Shown one piece after another: positions 16,882 to 27,333 of a DNA stretch of 32,113 nucleotides (positions within the stretch are counted from its first letter, which is position 1; each line of letters opens with the position of its first letter). The stretch covers positions 1 through 32,113 of the forward strand of contig CAJXYS010000035.1 in the NCBI GenBank assembly GCA_913063035.1, given 5' to 3'. Position numbers and translations under genes: made by a program. Origin of the DNA: an uncultured Maritimibacter sp. GTDB lineage: Bacteria > Pseudomonadota > Alphaproteobacteria > Rhodobacterales > Rhodobacteraceae. A model generated the notes under the pieces. It was not told the origin of the DNA and ran no database searches. It was given only the letters and a program-made list of their open reading frames with translations.

Positions 16882-17472
16882 TCAGCCGGCGGGATCGTGC
16901 GGCCAGCGCGGCTGGTCCGGCACGAACAGCGTGACCCCGTCGCCGCGCGCCAGAGGCCCTTCGCGTTCGACCCAGGCGGTCACGCCGCGACGGCGCTGCG
17001 CGGCGGTCCGGAACGCCTTGCCCTTGCCCGGATGGTGACGCTCGATCACCTCGACCGGCAGGTGGCAGGGGCGGTTCTCCATGTCCACCGTCACCACCGC
17101 GCCCGAGGCGAGACGCAGCCGCGCACCGGGCGGCACCAGGGTGAAGTCGGGGATGCCGGCGACCACCATCGAGGCGCCGAGCCAGGCCGGGTCCAGCCGG
17201 TCCAGCCCCATCCCGGCGGCGATGGCGTCGAGGTCTTCCTCGGACAGGATCGAGAGCTGCCGGGTGTTCCGGATCTCGGTCCCCTTGTCGTAGAGCATCG
17301 TGACCCGGCTGCAGGACGGCCGGGTCAGCCCGGCATGGGCCTCCCCCGCGATCCCGGCGAAGGTCAGCTCGGCCCGCTCCAGCGGCGCGGCGGCGAGGCT
17401 CGCGGTGCGGTCGGGCACCACCCCGATCCAGGTGACGCGGGCCGCGTGGCCCGTGGGGATCAACAGCGGCAT
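16882..17472 (-). CDS. MOSC-domain protein
   Basis: A 196-residue protein made almost entirely of a MOSC domain, the C-terminal module of molybdenum cofactor sulfurase and YiiM/YuaD-type proteins. Stand-alone MOSC proteins are thought to handle sulfur or bind the molybdenum cofactor. Supporting segments are [19 protein letters not shown] with the candidate conserved Cys, [20 protein letters not shown] and [13 protein letters not shown] strong ribosome binding site AAAGGAG precedes the ATG at 17472; longer in-frame extensions run into the ftsH terminator and are rejected. It may be transcribed alone or read through into fhs. The substrate is unknown. Confidence 0.85.
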   Translation of the reverse strand: MPLLIPTGHAARVTWIGVVPDRTASLAAAPLERAELTFAGIAGEAHAGLTRPSCSRVTMLYDKGTEIRNTRQLSILSEEDLDAIAAGMGLDRLDPAWLGASMVVAGIPDFTLVPPGARLRLASGAVVTVDMENRPCHLPVEVIERHHPGKGKAFRTAAQRRRGVTAWVEREGPLARGDGVTLFVPDQPRWPHDPAG

Positions 17473-17555
17473 CGGTGGCTCCTTTCCGGGATCCGGCCCA
17501 GACTGCCGCGCCGGTCCCGCCCCCGCAAGCCGAAAGCCCTGCCGGCCCGGCAAAG

Positions 17556-17585
17556 AAAAACCCCCGGGGCAGCGCGCCCCGGGGG
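17556..17585 (-). terminator. Strong intrinsic terminator of the ftsH transcript
   Basis: On the - strand a perfect 10-base-pair stem (CCCCCGGGGC with GCCCCGGGGG, loop GCGCT) is followed by TTTTTC. It lies 28 bases after the ftsH stop and ends the long ruv-tol-tilS-ftsH block. Confidence 0.9.
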
Positions 17586-17613
17586 CCTTCGTCACCTGCC
17601 GCCGGCCTCGGCG

Positions 17614-19536
<1,923 letters not shown>

Positions 19537-19595
19537 GAAACTCTCCTCGATTTGGATTGGCCGCGCATCGCGGGTGCGATCCCGGCCATGGGCCT

Positions 19596-19623
19596 AAAAT
19601 AGAGATCGGGGGGCGTCTTTCAA
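19596..19623 (-). promoter_or_regulatory. Candidate heat-shock-type promoter of ftsH
   Basis: On the - strand TTGAAA and TATTTT are separated by 16 bases, in the context ATTGAAAG...TCTATTTTA. This is near the alphaproteobacterial RpoH pattern (CTTGAA then CTATAT) and also acceptable as a sigma-70 promoter. The -35 box overlaps the tilS stop codon. The predicted leader is about 50 bases. ftsH is a classic RpoH target, which supports the reading. Confidence 0.5.
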
Positions 19624-20879
19624 TGCGATAATATCGTTTCGAAGAAGGAGTCCGCCCCCGGTTCGAGCCGCGCCTGCCACCCTTCGGCCCGCCCGGCGAG
19701 CGGCGCGGCGACCAGTTGCGCGTCCCGCCAGATCGCCGGCGTGGCGGCCAAGGCGCCGCGCGAGAGGCCCGTTTCGCGCCATCCGGGGCAGTCGGCAAGC
19801 CCCGCGATCCCCAGCGCCGCGACCCGCAGGTCCGGCGCGCCGGGGCCCGTGACGCGCCAGCGCCCGTCCCAGATCTCGCCCGGCCGCGCGGTCATGTCGC
19901 GGACCGCCGCGGGTTCGCGCCGGATGCAGAGATTGCCTGCCTCGGGGCGCAGTTCACAGCCATGCAGCGTGCCCGCCCGCCCCGCGACGGCATCCGAGAG
20001 CGCGCGTTCCAGTGCCCGGCGGCGCGGGCGGTAGCCCGCCGAGGCCACCCAGATCAGGGCGTGCGACACCAGCCGCAGGCGAATCTCCTCCGGCAGCGCG
20101 ACGAGCCCCGCGCGGTCGATGCACACCGCGCCGGCGACCGTGACCCGGGCGATGGCCCGCGCCGCGTCCTGTGTCTCGGCCTCGAGCGCGGCCCTCGCCG
20201 TCGCCATGTGCCCGGCGGTTTCGGCCAGGCCCTCGGCGTCCAGGCCGAGCGGCGCCAGCGCTTCCAGCGCCCGCCGGGCCTTCACCCGGTCGAAGCGCGG
20301 ATCCGCGTTGCTGGGATCTTCCGTCCAGGGCAGGTCCCTGTCCCGCAGAAGGGCGCGCAGCGCGGCGCGGCGCACCCCGAGCAGCGGGCGCAGCCAGACG
20401 ATGCCGGCCGCGCGCCGGTGCGGCGCCATGCCCGAGAGCCCGTCCACCCCCGATCCGCGCGCAAGCCGCAGCAGCACGGTTTCGGCCTGGTCGTCCAGCG
20501 TATGGCCCAGGGCCACCGCCCCGAGCCCCCGCGTCCCGGCCCAGTCGGCGATCAGCGCGCGGCGCGCCCGGCGGGCGGCATCCTGCAGGTTGCCCTGCCC
20601 GTCCCAGCCCTGCCATCGCAACGTCTCGTGCGGCAGGCCCAGCCGGGCGGCGATGCGGGCGGCGAGCGCGGCTTCCTCCGCCGCCTCGGGGCGCAGGCCG
20701 TGATCGACCGTCACCGCCGACAGCGCGACGCCCCGCGGCCCGGCCCAGTCGGCCAGCAGCGCCATCAGCGCCACGGAATCGCCCCCGCCCGACACGGCCA
20801 CACCCAGCCGGCCGGGGGCGGGGCCGCCCAGGCAGGCGGCCATGCTCTGTTCGAACTCTGCCGCCGAGGGGGGCGTCAC
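19620..20879 (-). CDS. tilS: tRNA(Ile)-lysidine synthase
   Basis: A 419-residue N-type ATP pyrophosphatase that attaches lysine to C34 of tRNA-Ile(CAU), making it read AUA. The PP-loop SGGGDS is at 30-35. HGLRPEAAEEA and GHTLDDQAETVLLRLARGSGVDGLSGM match the conserved TilS core, followed by the EDPSNADPRFDR segment and a C-terminal domain. The start is GTG inside a GTGA overlap with the cpoB stop (20876-20879), so translation is probably coupled. It lies between the tol-pal genes and ftsH, a common order in alphaproteobacteria. It is essential in most bacteria. Confidence 0.95.
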   Translation of the reverse strand: MTPPSAAEFEQSMAACLGGPAPGRLGVAVSGGGDSVALMALLADWAGPRGVALSAVTVDHGLRPEAAEEAALAARIAARLGLPHETLRWQGWDGQGNLQDAARRARRALIADWAGTRGLGAVALGHTLDDQAETVLLRLARGSGVDGLSGMAPHRRAAGIVWLRPLLGVRRAALRALLRDRDLPWTEDPSNADPRFDRVKARRALEALAPLGLDAEGLAETAGHMATARAALEAETQDAARAIARVTVAGAVCIDRAGLVALPEEIRLRLVSHALIWVASAGYRPRRRALERALSDAVAGRAGTLHGCELRPEAGNLCIRREPAAVRDMTARPGEIWDGRWRVTGPGAPDLRVAALGIAGLADCPGWRETGLSRGALAATPAIWRDAQLVAAPLAGRAEGWQARLEPGADSFFETILSH

Positions 20880-21718
20880 TGGCAGCCGAAGGCCCGCATC
20901 TGGGCGCGGGCCTCGTCGGCGGCGGCGCTGCCCGGATAGCGCGCCGGAACCTCGCCCAGCGTCAGGCAGGCTTCCTCGCGCTGGCCGATACGGTCGAGGC
21001 TGATCCCGAGCCGCAGCAGCGCCACCGGGGCCTTGTCGCCGTCCGGATCACCGCTGAAACTGTCGAGATAGGCGCGCGCGGCGCCGCTCCAGTCCTCGAG
21101 CGCGGCAAGCGCTTCGCCGCGCCAGAAATGCGCCGCGCCCGAGAGCGCGCCGCCCGGGTAGTTGGTGGTGAAATCCTGGAACTGCTCGGCCGCCGCCTGG
21201 AAGTCGCCGGCGTCATAGGCGGCGCGTGCCGCGTCAAAATCGGCCTGCTCGCCCATGGCGAGTTCCGGGGCGGCGCCATTGCCGCCGCCCGGCGCCGGCT
21301 CCGGGTCGATCCGGATCTCGTCGTCGGGCACGCCGCCCAGCGACGGCGTATCGCCCAGCTCGGCGATGTCGCAGTCCTCTTCCAGCTCGCAGAGCCGGAA
21401 TTCCAGGTCGCCCACGCGATTGGTCCCGTCCTCGACGACGCTGCGGATCCGGTGGTCCAGCTCTTCCGCCCGCGCCGTCAGGCGGCGCAGTTCCGTCTCG
21501 AGGCTGTCGACGCGATCCAGGAGGCTGCTGCCGCCGGTCGCCACCGAGGGGCCGCCCGTGGTCGACAGCTCGCGCTTCAGGCGCTGGATCTCGACGTAGA
21601 GCACCGAGAGGTCCTGCCGGATATCGGCGAGGGTCTCGCCGCGCGCCTGCGCCGAGGCGCCCGTCGCGGGAAGCGCCAGGGCCAGGCAGGTGGCCAGCAA
21701 GAGGGCGGGACGGGTCAT
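20876..21718 (-). CDS. cpoB: Tol-Pal system protein CpoB (YbgF)
   Basis: A 280-residue periplasmic protein that coordinates outer-membrane constriction with septal peptidoglycan synthesis through TolA and PBP1B in E. coli. It has a Sec signal peptide (hydrophobic core LLLATCLALALPA, cleavage probably after ASA), a coiled-coil trimerisation segment (about 35-95), a low-complexity linker and C-terminal tetratricopeptide repeats (about 150-275: DAARAAYDAGDFQAAAEQF, GAAHFWRGEALAALEDW, KAPVALLRLGISLDRIGQ). It follows pal by 16 bases and its stop overlaps the tilS start. Confidence 0.92.
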   Translation of the reverse strand: MTRPALLLATCLALALPATGASAQARGETLADIRQDLSVLYVEIQRLKRELSTTGGPSVATGGSSLLDRVDSLETELRRLTARAEELDHRIRSVVEDGTNRVGDLEFRLCELEEDCDIAELGDTPSLGGVPDDEIRIDPEPAPGGGNGAAPELAMGEQADFDAARAAYDAGDFQAAAEQFQDFTTNYPGGALSGAAHFWRGEALAALEDWSGAARAYLDSFSGDPDGDKAPVALLRLGISLDRIGQREEACLTLGEVPARYPGSAAADEARAQMRAFGCQ

Positions 21719-21734
21719 GCGGGCGCTCCGGGGA

Positions 21735-22250
21735 TCAGCTGGAGGAGCCGGCCGAGATGACCGTCACCGCACGGCGGTTCTTGGAATAACACGCCTCGGT
21801 GGAGCAGATCTCGATCGGGCGCTCCTTGCCGTAGCTGACGGTCCGCAGACGTGCATCGGCGACGCCGCGCTCGACGATATAGTCGCGCACCGCGCTCGCC
21901 CGGCGCGCGCCGAGGGCGAGGTTGTATTCCCGCGTGCCCTGCTCGTCGGCATGGCCCTCGACGATGGCGCTGTATTCGGGATTGCGGATCAGCCAGTCGG
22001 CCTGGGCGTCCAGGGTCGCGCGCGCCTCGGCGGAGAGCGTGCTCTCGTCCACGGCGAAGAAGACGCGGTCACCGACGGTCTGGTTGAAATATTGCGGCGA
22101 GGCCGGGTCGTAGACGCCCATGCCCGCACCGGCGCCGGCGCCCGTGCCGCTGCCATAGCCGCTGCCGGCGCCGTCGCCGCGGAAACCGCCCGCACAGGCC
22201 GACAGGCCCATCGCGACGGCGAGGATCAGGAGAGTTCTGGGGGAAGTCAT
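21735..22250 (-). CDS. pal: Peptidoglycan-associated lipoprotein Pal
   Basis: A 171-residue outer-membrane lipoprotein that links the outer membrane to peptidoglycan and to TolB. The lipobox is LSAC with the lipidated Cys at 19. A Gly-rich linker (about 20-45) is followed by an OmpA-like domain with the peptidoglycan-binding segment GHADEQGTREYNLALGARRA, containing the conserved Asp and Arg. Two further Cys (ICSTEACYSKN) lie near the C-terminus. It follows tolB by 75 bases, the largest gap inside the tol block, which holds a hairpin and a possible promoter. Confidence 0.96.
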   Translation of the reverse strand: MTSPRTLLILAVAMGLSACAGGFRGDGAGSGYGSGTGAGAGAGMGVYDPASPQYFNQTVGDRVFFAVDESTLSAEARATLDAQADWLIRNPEYSAIVEGHADEQGTREYNLALGARRASAVRDYIVERGVADARLRTVSYGKERPIEICSTEACYSKNRRAVTVISAGSSS

Positions 22251-22290
22251 GGATGCGGTCCTTGTTTTTCGTCTTTGCTCGATTTGGGGC

Positions 22291-22325
22291 AGTCTAACAG
22301 GTCGCGGCCGCGCTGGAAACGCGGC
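22291..22325 (-). promoter_or_regulatory. tolB-pal intercistronic hairpin and possible pal promoter
   Basis: Immediately after the tolB stop the - strand carries GCCGCG/CGCGGC (6 base pairs, loop TTTCCAG, 22307-22325). TTTCCA-17 bases-TAGACT (22291-22319) is a weak sigma-70-like match that overlaps this stem. It could raise pal expression or end part of the upstream transcripts. Weak evidence. Confidence 0.25.
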
Positions 22326-23666
22326 TCACTCCAGCAGCGGCGACCAGTTCGGGTCCGATGCCGCGTTGGGCGTCGGGACGCGTTTGAGGTTCCGCCCCGA
22401 TATGTCCACCGAGTAGAGCGCGGGCGCGCCCCCGGCCCCGGCGGTCTCGCGCGTGAACATCACCACCCGGCCGTTGGGCGCCCATGTCGGCCCCTCGTCG
22501 AGGAAGGAGGAGGTCAGGAGCCGTTCCTCGGAGCCGTCGGTGCGCATCACGCCGATATGGAAGCGTCCCGCGTTCTGCTTGGTGAAGGCGATCATGTCGC
22601 CGCGCGGCGACCAGACCGGCGTGCCGTAGCGCCCTTTGCCGAAGCTGATGCGCCGTGCCTCGCCGCCCGAGGCGGACATGATGTAGAGCTGCTGGGTGCC
22701 GCTGCGGTCGGACTCGAACACGACGAAGCGTCCGTCGGGCGAAAAGCTCGGCGCCGTCTCGATCGCGGCCGAGCTCGTCAGCCTGCGCCGCTCGCCGGAG
22801 GCGAGATCCAGCGTGAAGATGTCGGTGTTGGCCCCGCGGTTGAGCGAGAACACCACCGTGCGCCCGTCCGGCGCGAAGCGCGGCGCGAAGCTCATCGTGC
22901 CCGGCTGGTCGTCGAGCGCGCGGCGCTGCACCGTGGTCACGTCGAGGATGTTGATCCGCGGGAAGCCGGTCTCGTAGGAGGTGTAGAGTACCCGCCGACC
23001 GTCCGGCGAGAACCGCGGCGCCAGCACGAGCGACTGGTCGCCCGTCAGGTACTGCATGTTCGCCCCGTCGTAATCCATCACCGCAAGGCGTTTGCGCCGG
23101 TCGTTCTTGGGCCCGGTCTCCGAGACGAAGACCACGCGGCTGTCGAAATACGGGGCCTCGCCGGTGATGCGGGAATAGACCGCGTCGGACACCTTGTGGG
23201 CCATGCGCCGCCAGGACCCGGTCGAGCCCTGGAACTGCAGCCCCTCGCCGAGCGGGGCCTCGGCGAAGACGTCGAAGAGCCGGAACTTGACCGTCAGCCG
23301 GCCGCCGGCGCCGGTCGCGACCGCCCCGGTGACGAGCGCCTGGGCGTTGATCGCCTTCCAGTCGGAGAACTGCACCGGCGAATCGAAGCTGGTCACGCGC
23401 GAGATATGGGCGTTTTCCGGGATTTCGCGAAACAGCCCGGTGCCCGCCAGGTCGGCCGCCACGACGTCGGCGATCTGCGCGGCCAGGTCGCGCGCACGGC
23501 CGTCCTCGGCCACGAAATCGGGCACGGCGAAGGGCAAGGGCTCGATCACGCCCTCGGTGATCTCGATCCTGAGCGGGCCGTCGCGCCCCTGGGCCTGCGC
23601 GCCGGGGCCGGCCACGGCGAGGGTCGAGAGCGCCAGCGCCAGGAGATATGTCGCGAGATGTCTCAT
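22326..23666 (-). CDS. tolB: Tol-Pal system beta-propeller protein TolB
   Basis: A 446-residue periplasmic protein that shuttles between Pal and TolA. It has a signal peptide (about 1-25: [14 protein letters not shown], ending GAQA), an N-terminal alpha/beta domain with FAVPDF and the [17 protein letters not shown] segment, then a six-bladed propeller of TolB repeats visible as repeated [46 protein letters not shown] and [11 protein letters not shown]. Its ATG overlaps the tolA stop as ATGA (23663-23666), so translation is likely coupled. Confidence 0.97.
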   Translation of the reverse strand: MRHLATYLLALALSTLAVAGPGAQAQGRDGPLRIEITEGVIEPLPFAVPDFVAEDGRARDLAAQIADVVAADLAGTGLFREIPENAHISRVTSFDSPVQFSDWKAINAQALVTGAVATGAGGRLTVKFRLFDVFAEAPLGEGLQFQGSTGSWRRMAHKVSDAVYSRITGEAPYFDSRVVFVSETGPKNDRRKRLAVMDYDGANMQYLTGDQSLVLAPRFSPDGRRVLYTSYETGFPRINILDVTTVQRRALDDQPGTMSFAPRFAPDGRTVVFSLNRGANTDIFTLDLASGERRRLTSSAAIETAPSFSPDGRFVVFESDRSGTQQLYIMSASGGEARRISFGKGRYGTPVWSPRGDMIAFTKQNAGRFHIGVMRTDGSEERLLTSSFLDEGPTWAPNGRVVMFTRETAGAGGAPALYSVDISGRNLKRVPTPNAASDPNWSPLLE

Positions 23667-24880
23667 CGGGTCCGCATCCTCTCAGGATTGAATGTCATTT
23701 CTATATCACGCCACTGATCGTATTTCTCTGGGGGCAGGCCGTAGCCGTCCCGGCCGCAGCGGATAATGGCGCGGCGCGCGGCCTCGTAGGCCTGCTGGGC
23801 GGCACCGCCGGAGCCCCCGGTCGCGGAAATCTGGCGAATGCTGTCGACGATCGGAAGCCCGTCGGGCGACATGCTGACGCCGACGGTCACCACGACCCGC
23901 TGCGCCGCCGAAGAGAGCGACCCGAGGTTCCAGCAGTCCTGCACCGCCACGCGCAGCGCCTCGCGCTCACCCCCGGTCAGCGGCGTGCCGCTGCGCGCGG
24001 CGGGCTGGCCGGCCGGCGGCGTGTCGTTCGCCATGTCGGCGGCGATGGCGGCGGCGATGGCGTCCTCGGGGCTCTCTTCCTCGGGGGCCGGGTCGGGCTC
24101 TGCCGCGGTGGTTTCGGTGTCCGGCTCCGGGTCGGGCGACGGCGCCGGGCGGTCCGGCCGCGCCCGCGGGCGCGCCGTGCGCAGCGGCGCGGTCGCGCGG
24201 TCGGCCTCGCCTTCCTCCGCCTCGGTGACGATCTCGGTCGCCGCCGCCTCCGGCGCGGCCTCGGTCCGGGGCTCCGCCGCGGCGGCGGCCTCGGCCTCGG
24301 GGTCGGGCGCGGTGGCCTCGGTGGCTTGCTCCGCGCGGGCCACGTCGGGGTCCGGCGCGGGCGTCGCCTCGGGCGCGACGCGCTCGGCCGGGCGCGGCGC
24401 GGCGGTTTCCAGCGCGGGCGGCTGCGGCCGGTCGAGCCCCTCGCGGTCCTGCGCGGCCACCGGCGCGTCGGGCGCGGGGGCGGGCGGCAGGCTGTCCTCG
24501 GACGCGGGCGGCACCGGCGCGGGCGGCGGCGTATCGTCGGCCTCGGCCTCGGCGCGGGCGCGGGCGCCGCTCATGTCCGGTTCGGCCTCGGCGGGCTGTG
24601 GCGGCGCGGGGGCCGCCACCTCGGGGCGTTGGGGGGCGCTCTCGGCCCCGGGCACGGCCGGCGCCTCGGCGGCGACCTCCGGCGTTTCGGGCGCGGGCAG
24701 CACGGTTTCGGCCTCGGGCGCATCCGAGACCAGCGCGGCGAATTCCGACTCGCTCAGGATCGAGACGTCGGAGACCTGCATGTCCGCGGGCGGCGGCGCA
24801 CGGAACAGGGTTCCGCCGAGAAGCACCCAGAGGATCGCGCCCAGATGAAGCGCCCCGGAGATCTTGACGCCGGTTTGCAT
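23663..24880 (-). CDS. tolA: TolA-like energy-transducing protein
   Basis: A 405-residue TolA/TonB-type protein that spans from the inner membrane to the periplasm and transmits TolQR energy. Domain I is a single N-terminal membrane helix with the conserved Ser and His ([18 protein letters not shown]). Residues about 60-300 are an extreme low-complexity Ala/Pro/Glu region, less helical than in enterobacteria. The C-terminal 95 residues form the globular domain III ([15 protein letters not shown], a two-Cys pattern with CGRDGYGLP, and [18 protein letters not shown]). It lies between tolR and tolB. The middle is poorly conserved in the family, so identity rests on the ends and context. Confidence 0.9.
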   Translation of the reverse strand: MQTGVKISGALHLGAILWVLLGGTLFRAPPPADMQVSDVSILSESEFAALVSDAPEAETVLPAPETPEVAAEAPAVPGAESAPQRPEVAAPAPPQPAEAEPDMSGARARAEAEADDTPPPAPVPPASEDSLPPAPAPDAPVAAQDREGLDRPQPPALETAAPRPAERVAPEATPAPDPDVARAEQATEATAPDPEAEAAAAAEPRTEAAPEAAATEIVTEAEEGEADRATAPLRTARPRARPDRPAPSPDPEPDTETTAAEPDPAPEEESPEDAIAAAIAADMANDTPPAGQPAARSGTPLTGGEREALRVAVQDCWNLGSLSSAAQRVVVTVGVSMSPDGLPIVDSIRQISATGGSGGAAQQAYEAARRAIIRCGRDGYGLPPEKYDQWRDIEMTFNPERMRTR

Positions 24881-24888
24881 GCCAGGCC

Positions 24889-25365
24889 TCAGCCGTCCCG
24901 CCCGTCGAGCGTCGGCCCGCCCGACTCCGTCACCAGCCCGATATTGCGGAAGCCCCCGGCGTTGAGCGCGCCCATCACCTGCATCACCGCGTCATAGGGG
25001 ATGGCCCCGTCGGCGCGCAGGAAGAGCTTGTCGTCCGCGCGCTCGGCCTGCACGGCGCGCAGCTTGGGGATCAGCTCGTCGCGGGCGATCTCGGTCGATT
25101 GCAGCAACAGCCGGCCGTCCGCGGTCAGGGTGACCGTCAGCGGCTCCTGGTCCTCGGTCGGCAACGGGGTCGCCGCCGTCTCGGGCAGCTGCACCGGCAC
25201 GCCGACGGTCAGCAGCGGCGCGGCCACCATGAAGATGATCAGCAGCACCAGCATCACGTCCACGAAGGGCGTGACGTTGATCTCCGACATCGGCTTGGCG
25301 CGGCGCGCCCGGCGCCGTCCCTGCCGACCGCCGCCGCCGCCCTTGTCCATGACCCCCGCGCCCAT
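24889..25365 (-). CDS. tolR: TolR/ExbD proton-channel subunit
   Basis: A 158-residue inner-membrane protein that, with TolQ, forms the proton-driven motor powering TolA. A Gly/Arg-rich cytoplasmic leader (1-27) is followed by SEINVTPFVDVMLVLLIIFMV, whose Asp36 matches the proton-carrying Asp of TolR/ExbD. The periplasmic domain (about 52-150) has the peptidoglycan-binding TolR fold. The start lies one base after the tolQ stop, and tolA begins eight bases after its own stop. Confidence 0.96.
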   Translation of the reverse strand: MGAGVMDKGGGGGRQGRRRARRAKPMSEINVTPFVDVMLVLLIIFMVAAPLLTVGVPVQLPETAATPLPTEDQEPLTVTLTADGRLLLQSTEIARDELIPKLRAVQAERADDKLFLRADGAIPYDAVMQVMGALNAGGFRNIGLVTESGGPTLDGRDG

Positions 25366-25366
25366 C

Positions 25367-26062
25367 TCAGCCCTCCAGCTGGCGCGAGAGGATGGTGGCG
25401 AACTCGTCGGCGAAGGCCTCGTATTCGGAGGTGATCCGCTCTGCGTCGCTCGAGAGCTTGTTGTAGAAGATCACCGCCGGGATCGCCGCGAAGAGACCCA
25501 GCGCCGTGGCGACCAGCGCCTCGGCGATGCCGGGAGCCACGACCGCGAGGCTGGTGTTCTGCTGCAGCGCGATCTCCTCGAAGGCGTGCTTGATCCCCCA
25601 GACCGTGCCGAAGAGCCCGATGAAGGGCGCGGTGGCGCCGACCGTGGCCAGCACCGTCAGCCCGCCGTTCAGCCGGTCACTCTCGCGGCCGATGGCCACG
25701 TCCATCGACCGGTCGATCCGCGACTGCGCACCGGCGATCAGGGCGCCATCGCGGCGGTGCGAGCGGTTCCATTCGGTCATGCCGGCAAAGAAGATCTTTT
25801 CCGGGGCGCTGCGCGGCACCTCGCCGATCTGATCGTAGAGTTCGTCGAGCGGCTCGCCCGACCAGAAGGCCTTGTCGAACTCGGCGGTCTCCTGGCGCGC
25901 GGCGCGGAAGTTGATGAATTTCTGGATGACGATCGCCCAGACCCAGAAAGAGGCCAGGACGAGCGCGATCATCACGAGCTTGACGGTGAAGGTGGCGCGC
26001 CAGAACAGCGCGGCCAGCGAGAAATCGACCGCCTGTGCGGCCGCGAGGGCTTCGGTTTCCAT
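25367..26062 (-). CDS. tolQ: TolQ/ExbB proton-channel subunit
   Basis: A 231-residue MotA/TolQ/ExbB protein with three membrane helices: one near the N-terminus (about 25-45) and two near the C-terminus around LTVLATVGATAPFIGLFGTVWGI and VAPGIAEALVATALGLFAAIPAV, both with family signatures. ATG 26062 is chosen because it gives the usual length, has GAGCAGG upstream, and because the 17-residue in-frame extension is basic and unlike the family. A candidate promoter lies in the 108-base gap to ybgC. Confidence 0.96.
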   Translation of the reverse strand: METEALAAAQAVDFSLAALFWRATFTVKLVMIALVLASFWVWAIVIQKFINFRAARQETAEFDKAFWSGEPLDELYDQIGEVPRSAPEKIFFAGMTEWNRSHRRDGALIAGAQSRIDRSMDVAIGRESDRLNGGLTVLATVGATAPFIGLFGTVWGIKHAFEEIALQQNTSLAVVAPGIAEALVATALGLFAAIPAVIFYNKLSSDAERITSEYEAFADEFATILSRQLEG

Positions 26063-26118
26063 GGACCTGCTCTTTTTCGTCCGTGCGCCGCCTGCTGCGA
26101 CTGTTCTTTTCAAAGGCC

Positions 26119-26148
26119 AAAATAGCCGTTTTCCAAGCCGATTGCCAA
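26119..26148 (-). promoter_or_regulatory. Candidate sigma-70 promoter of the tolQRAB-pal genes
   Basis: On the - strand TTGGCA and TATTTT are separated by 18 bases in the only sizeable gap between ybgC and tolQ. The region is A+T-rich compared with its surroundings. The leader would be about 50 bases. It would let the tol genes be transcribed independently of ruvCAB. Confidence 0.45.
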
Positions 26149-26170
26149 CAAACTCGGCGTGATCGGACGA

Positions 26171-26575
26171 TTATCGCGCGGCCGCGCCCAGCGCTCGGCG
26201 AATATCCGCTGGCAGCCGGGCCGGGCGCCCGGTCTCGCCGAGGGCGACGAGCGTCACCCCGGCGGCGAAGAGCCGCTCCCCGGCGCGCAGCACGTCCTGT
26301 TCGAGGACGATCCGCGCCGGCGAGAGCGCGGCCAGACGCGTCTCGACCGTCAGCAGGTCGTCGAAACGCGCGGGGCGCAGGTAATCTGCCACGACCCGGC
26401 GCACCGCGAAGACGATCCCGCTCTCGGCCTTCAGCCGCCCCTGGTCGATGCCCAGCCCGCGCACCCATTCGGTGCGGGCGCGTTCGATGAACTTGAGGTA
26501 GTTGGCATAATACACGATGCCCGCGAGGTCGGTGTCCTCGTAATAGACCCTCAGATCGAAGCGATGGGGCGTCAT
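26171..26575 (-). CDS. ybgC: Tol-Pal-associated acyl-CoA thioesterase YbgC
   Basis: A 134-residue 4-hydroxybenzoyl-CoA thioesterase-type hotdog protein. The signature YYEDTDLAGIVYYANYLKF contains the catalytic Asp (Asp16, matching E. coli Asp18), followed by IERARTEWVR. E. coli YbgC acts on acyl-CoA and interacts with acyl carrier protein; its link to Tol-Pal is by gene order. The start overlaps the stop of the upstream unknown gene as ATGA (26572-26575). Confidence 0.95.
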   Translation of the reverse strand: MTPHRFDLRVYYEDTDLAGIVYYANYLKFIERARTEWVRGLGIDQGRLKAESGIVFAVRRVVADYLRPARFDDLLTVETRLAALSPARIVLEQDVLRAGERLFAAGVTLVALGETGRPARLPADIRRALGAAAR

Positions 26576-27201
26576 CGCATCGCCCCCAGGCGGGCCGCGA
26601 GGCGCAGCGCATGCGCCGGGTCGGTCGTGGCCGCCGGCATCACCGGGTCGTAGGCCGCGCGGATCACACCGGCGATCCCGGGCTTCAGCAGCGCCGGTCC
26701 GCCGGGTTCCGCCTGCCCCAGCGGGCCCTGCGCGGCAAAGGCGCGGTCCGACCAGGTCAGCATCACCTGGACCGCCTCGCCGAGCGCCAGGGTCTCGGCG
26801 GGCATCCCGGCGACGGCGTCGTCGACGCGGATGAAGACGAAACAGGCCCTGATCGCCCCATCGGCATCGAAGCGGAACAGCCTGTAGTTGGTCGCCCCGC
26901 CGGCATCGAGACGGGCGACGAGCGGGCCCAGCCCGGGCACCAGCCGGTCCAGGTCCGGCACCGCTGTGAGCTCGTTCCAGTCGCGCAGGAAGAAGACCAT
27001 CAGGTTGACGCCGAGCTCGGGATCCGTCTCGGCCATGCCGTGGCCGGCCAGCGCCACCACCGCCTCGAGCGCGCCCTTGAGCGCGGCGACCGTGGCGTCC
27101 TCGACCCCGAAGACCACGGGCGCAATCGGCCTGCCCCAGCGCGCGAAGCCGTAGCGCCCGTCAGAGCCGGTGAAGAGCGTTTCGATCTCGTCCGGCGTCA
27201 T
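26572..27201 (-). CDS. Uncharacterised 209-residue protein between ruvB and ybgC
   Basis: I do not recognise this family. It is a soluble, mildly acidic protein with no signal peptide and no clear membrane segment. Visible features: an N-terminal GRYGFARWGRPIAPVVFGVED segment, VNLMVFFLRDWNELTAVPDLDRLVPGL in the middle, RLFRFDADGAIRACFVFIRVDD, and a C-terminal IAGVIRAAYDPVMPA. The alternation suggests a compact alpha/beta fold. I chose ATG 27201; the frame runs on to 27291, but that stretch crosses hairpins of a repeat element and is Arg/Gly-rich. Its TGA overlaps the ybgC ATG, so it is translationally coupled to a Tol-Pal gene. High third-base G+C supports it being real. Confidence 0.8.
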   Translation of the reverse strand: MTPDEIETLFTGSDGRYGFARWGRPIAPVVFGVEDATVAALKGALEAVVALAGHGMAETDPELGVNLMVFFLRDWNELTAVPDLDRLVPGLGPLVARLDAGGATNYRLFRFDADGAIRACFVFIRVDDAVAGMPAETLALGEAVQVMLTWSDRAFAAQGPLGQAEPGGPALLKPGIAGVIRAAYDPVMPAATTDPAHALRLAARLGAMR

Positions 27202-27223
27202 CGCCAGCCTCCCCGCCTGCCGG

Positions 27224-27295
27224 GAGGGGGCTTTCCGCCCCCTCGCCCCGGACGCCCGTCCGGGGCTCACCCCCGAGGATATTTCCACCACCTGG
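27224..27295 (-). repeat. Intergenic repeat element, copy 2, with two tandem perfect hairpins
   Basis: In the direction of the - strand genes, 38 bases after the ruvB stop: core 27271-27295 (CCAGGTGGTGGAAATATCC and following CTCGGGG), then a 9-base-pair stem GCCCCGGAC/GTCCGGGGC (27245-27266), then an 8-base-pair stem GAGGGGGC/GCCCCCTC (27224-27244). The core matches copy 1 (11093-11117) at 20 of 25 positions. The hairpins have no T-tract. It sits just upstream of the chosen start of the unknown gene. Confidence 0.6.
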
Positions 27296-27333
27296 ACGCG
27301 GCATAGACCGCCGGGGCGCGGCCCGCAACCGCT

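Noticed and set aside
23960-24760. Low-complexity region considered as a tandem DNA repeat or insertion
   Set aside because: It is the Ala/Pro/Glu-rich central domain of TolA in frame, without an exact repeat unit.
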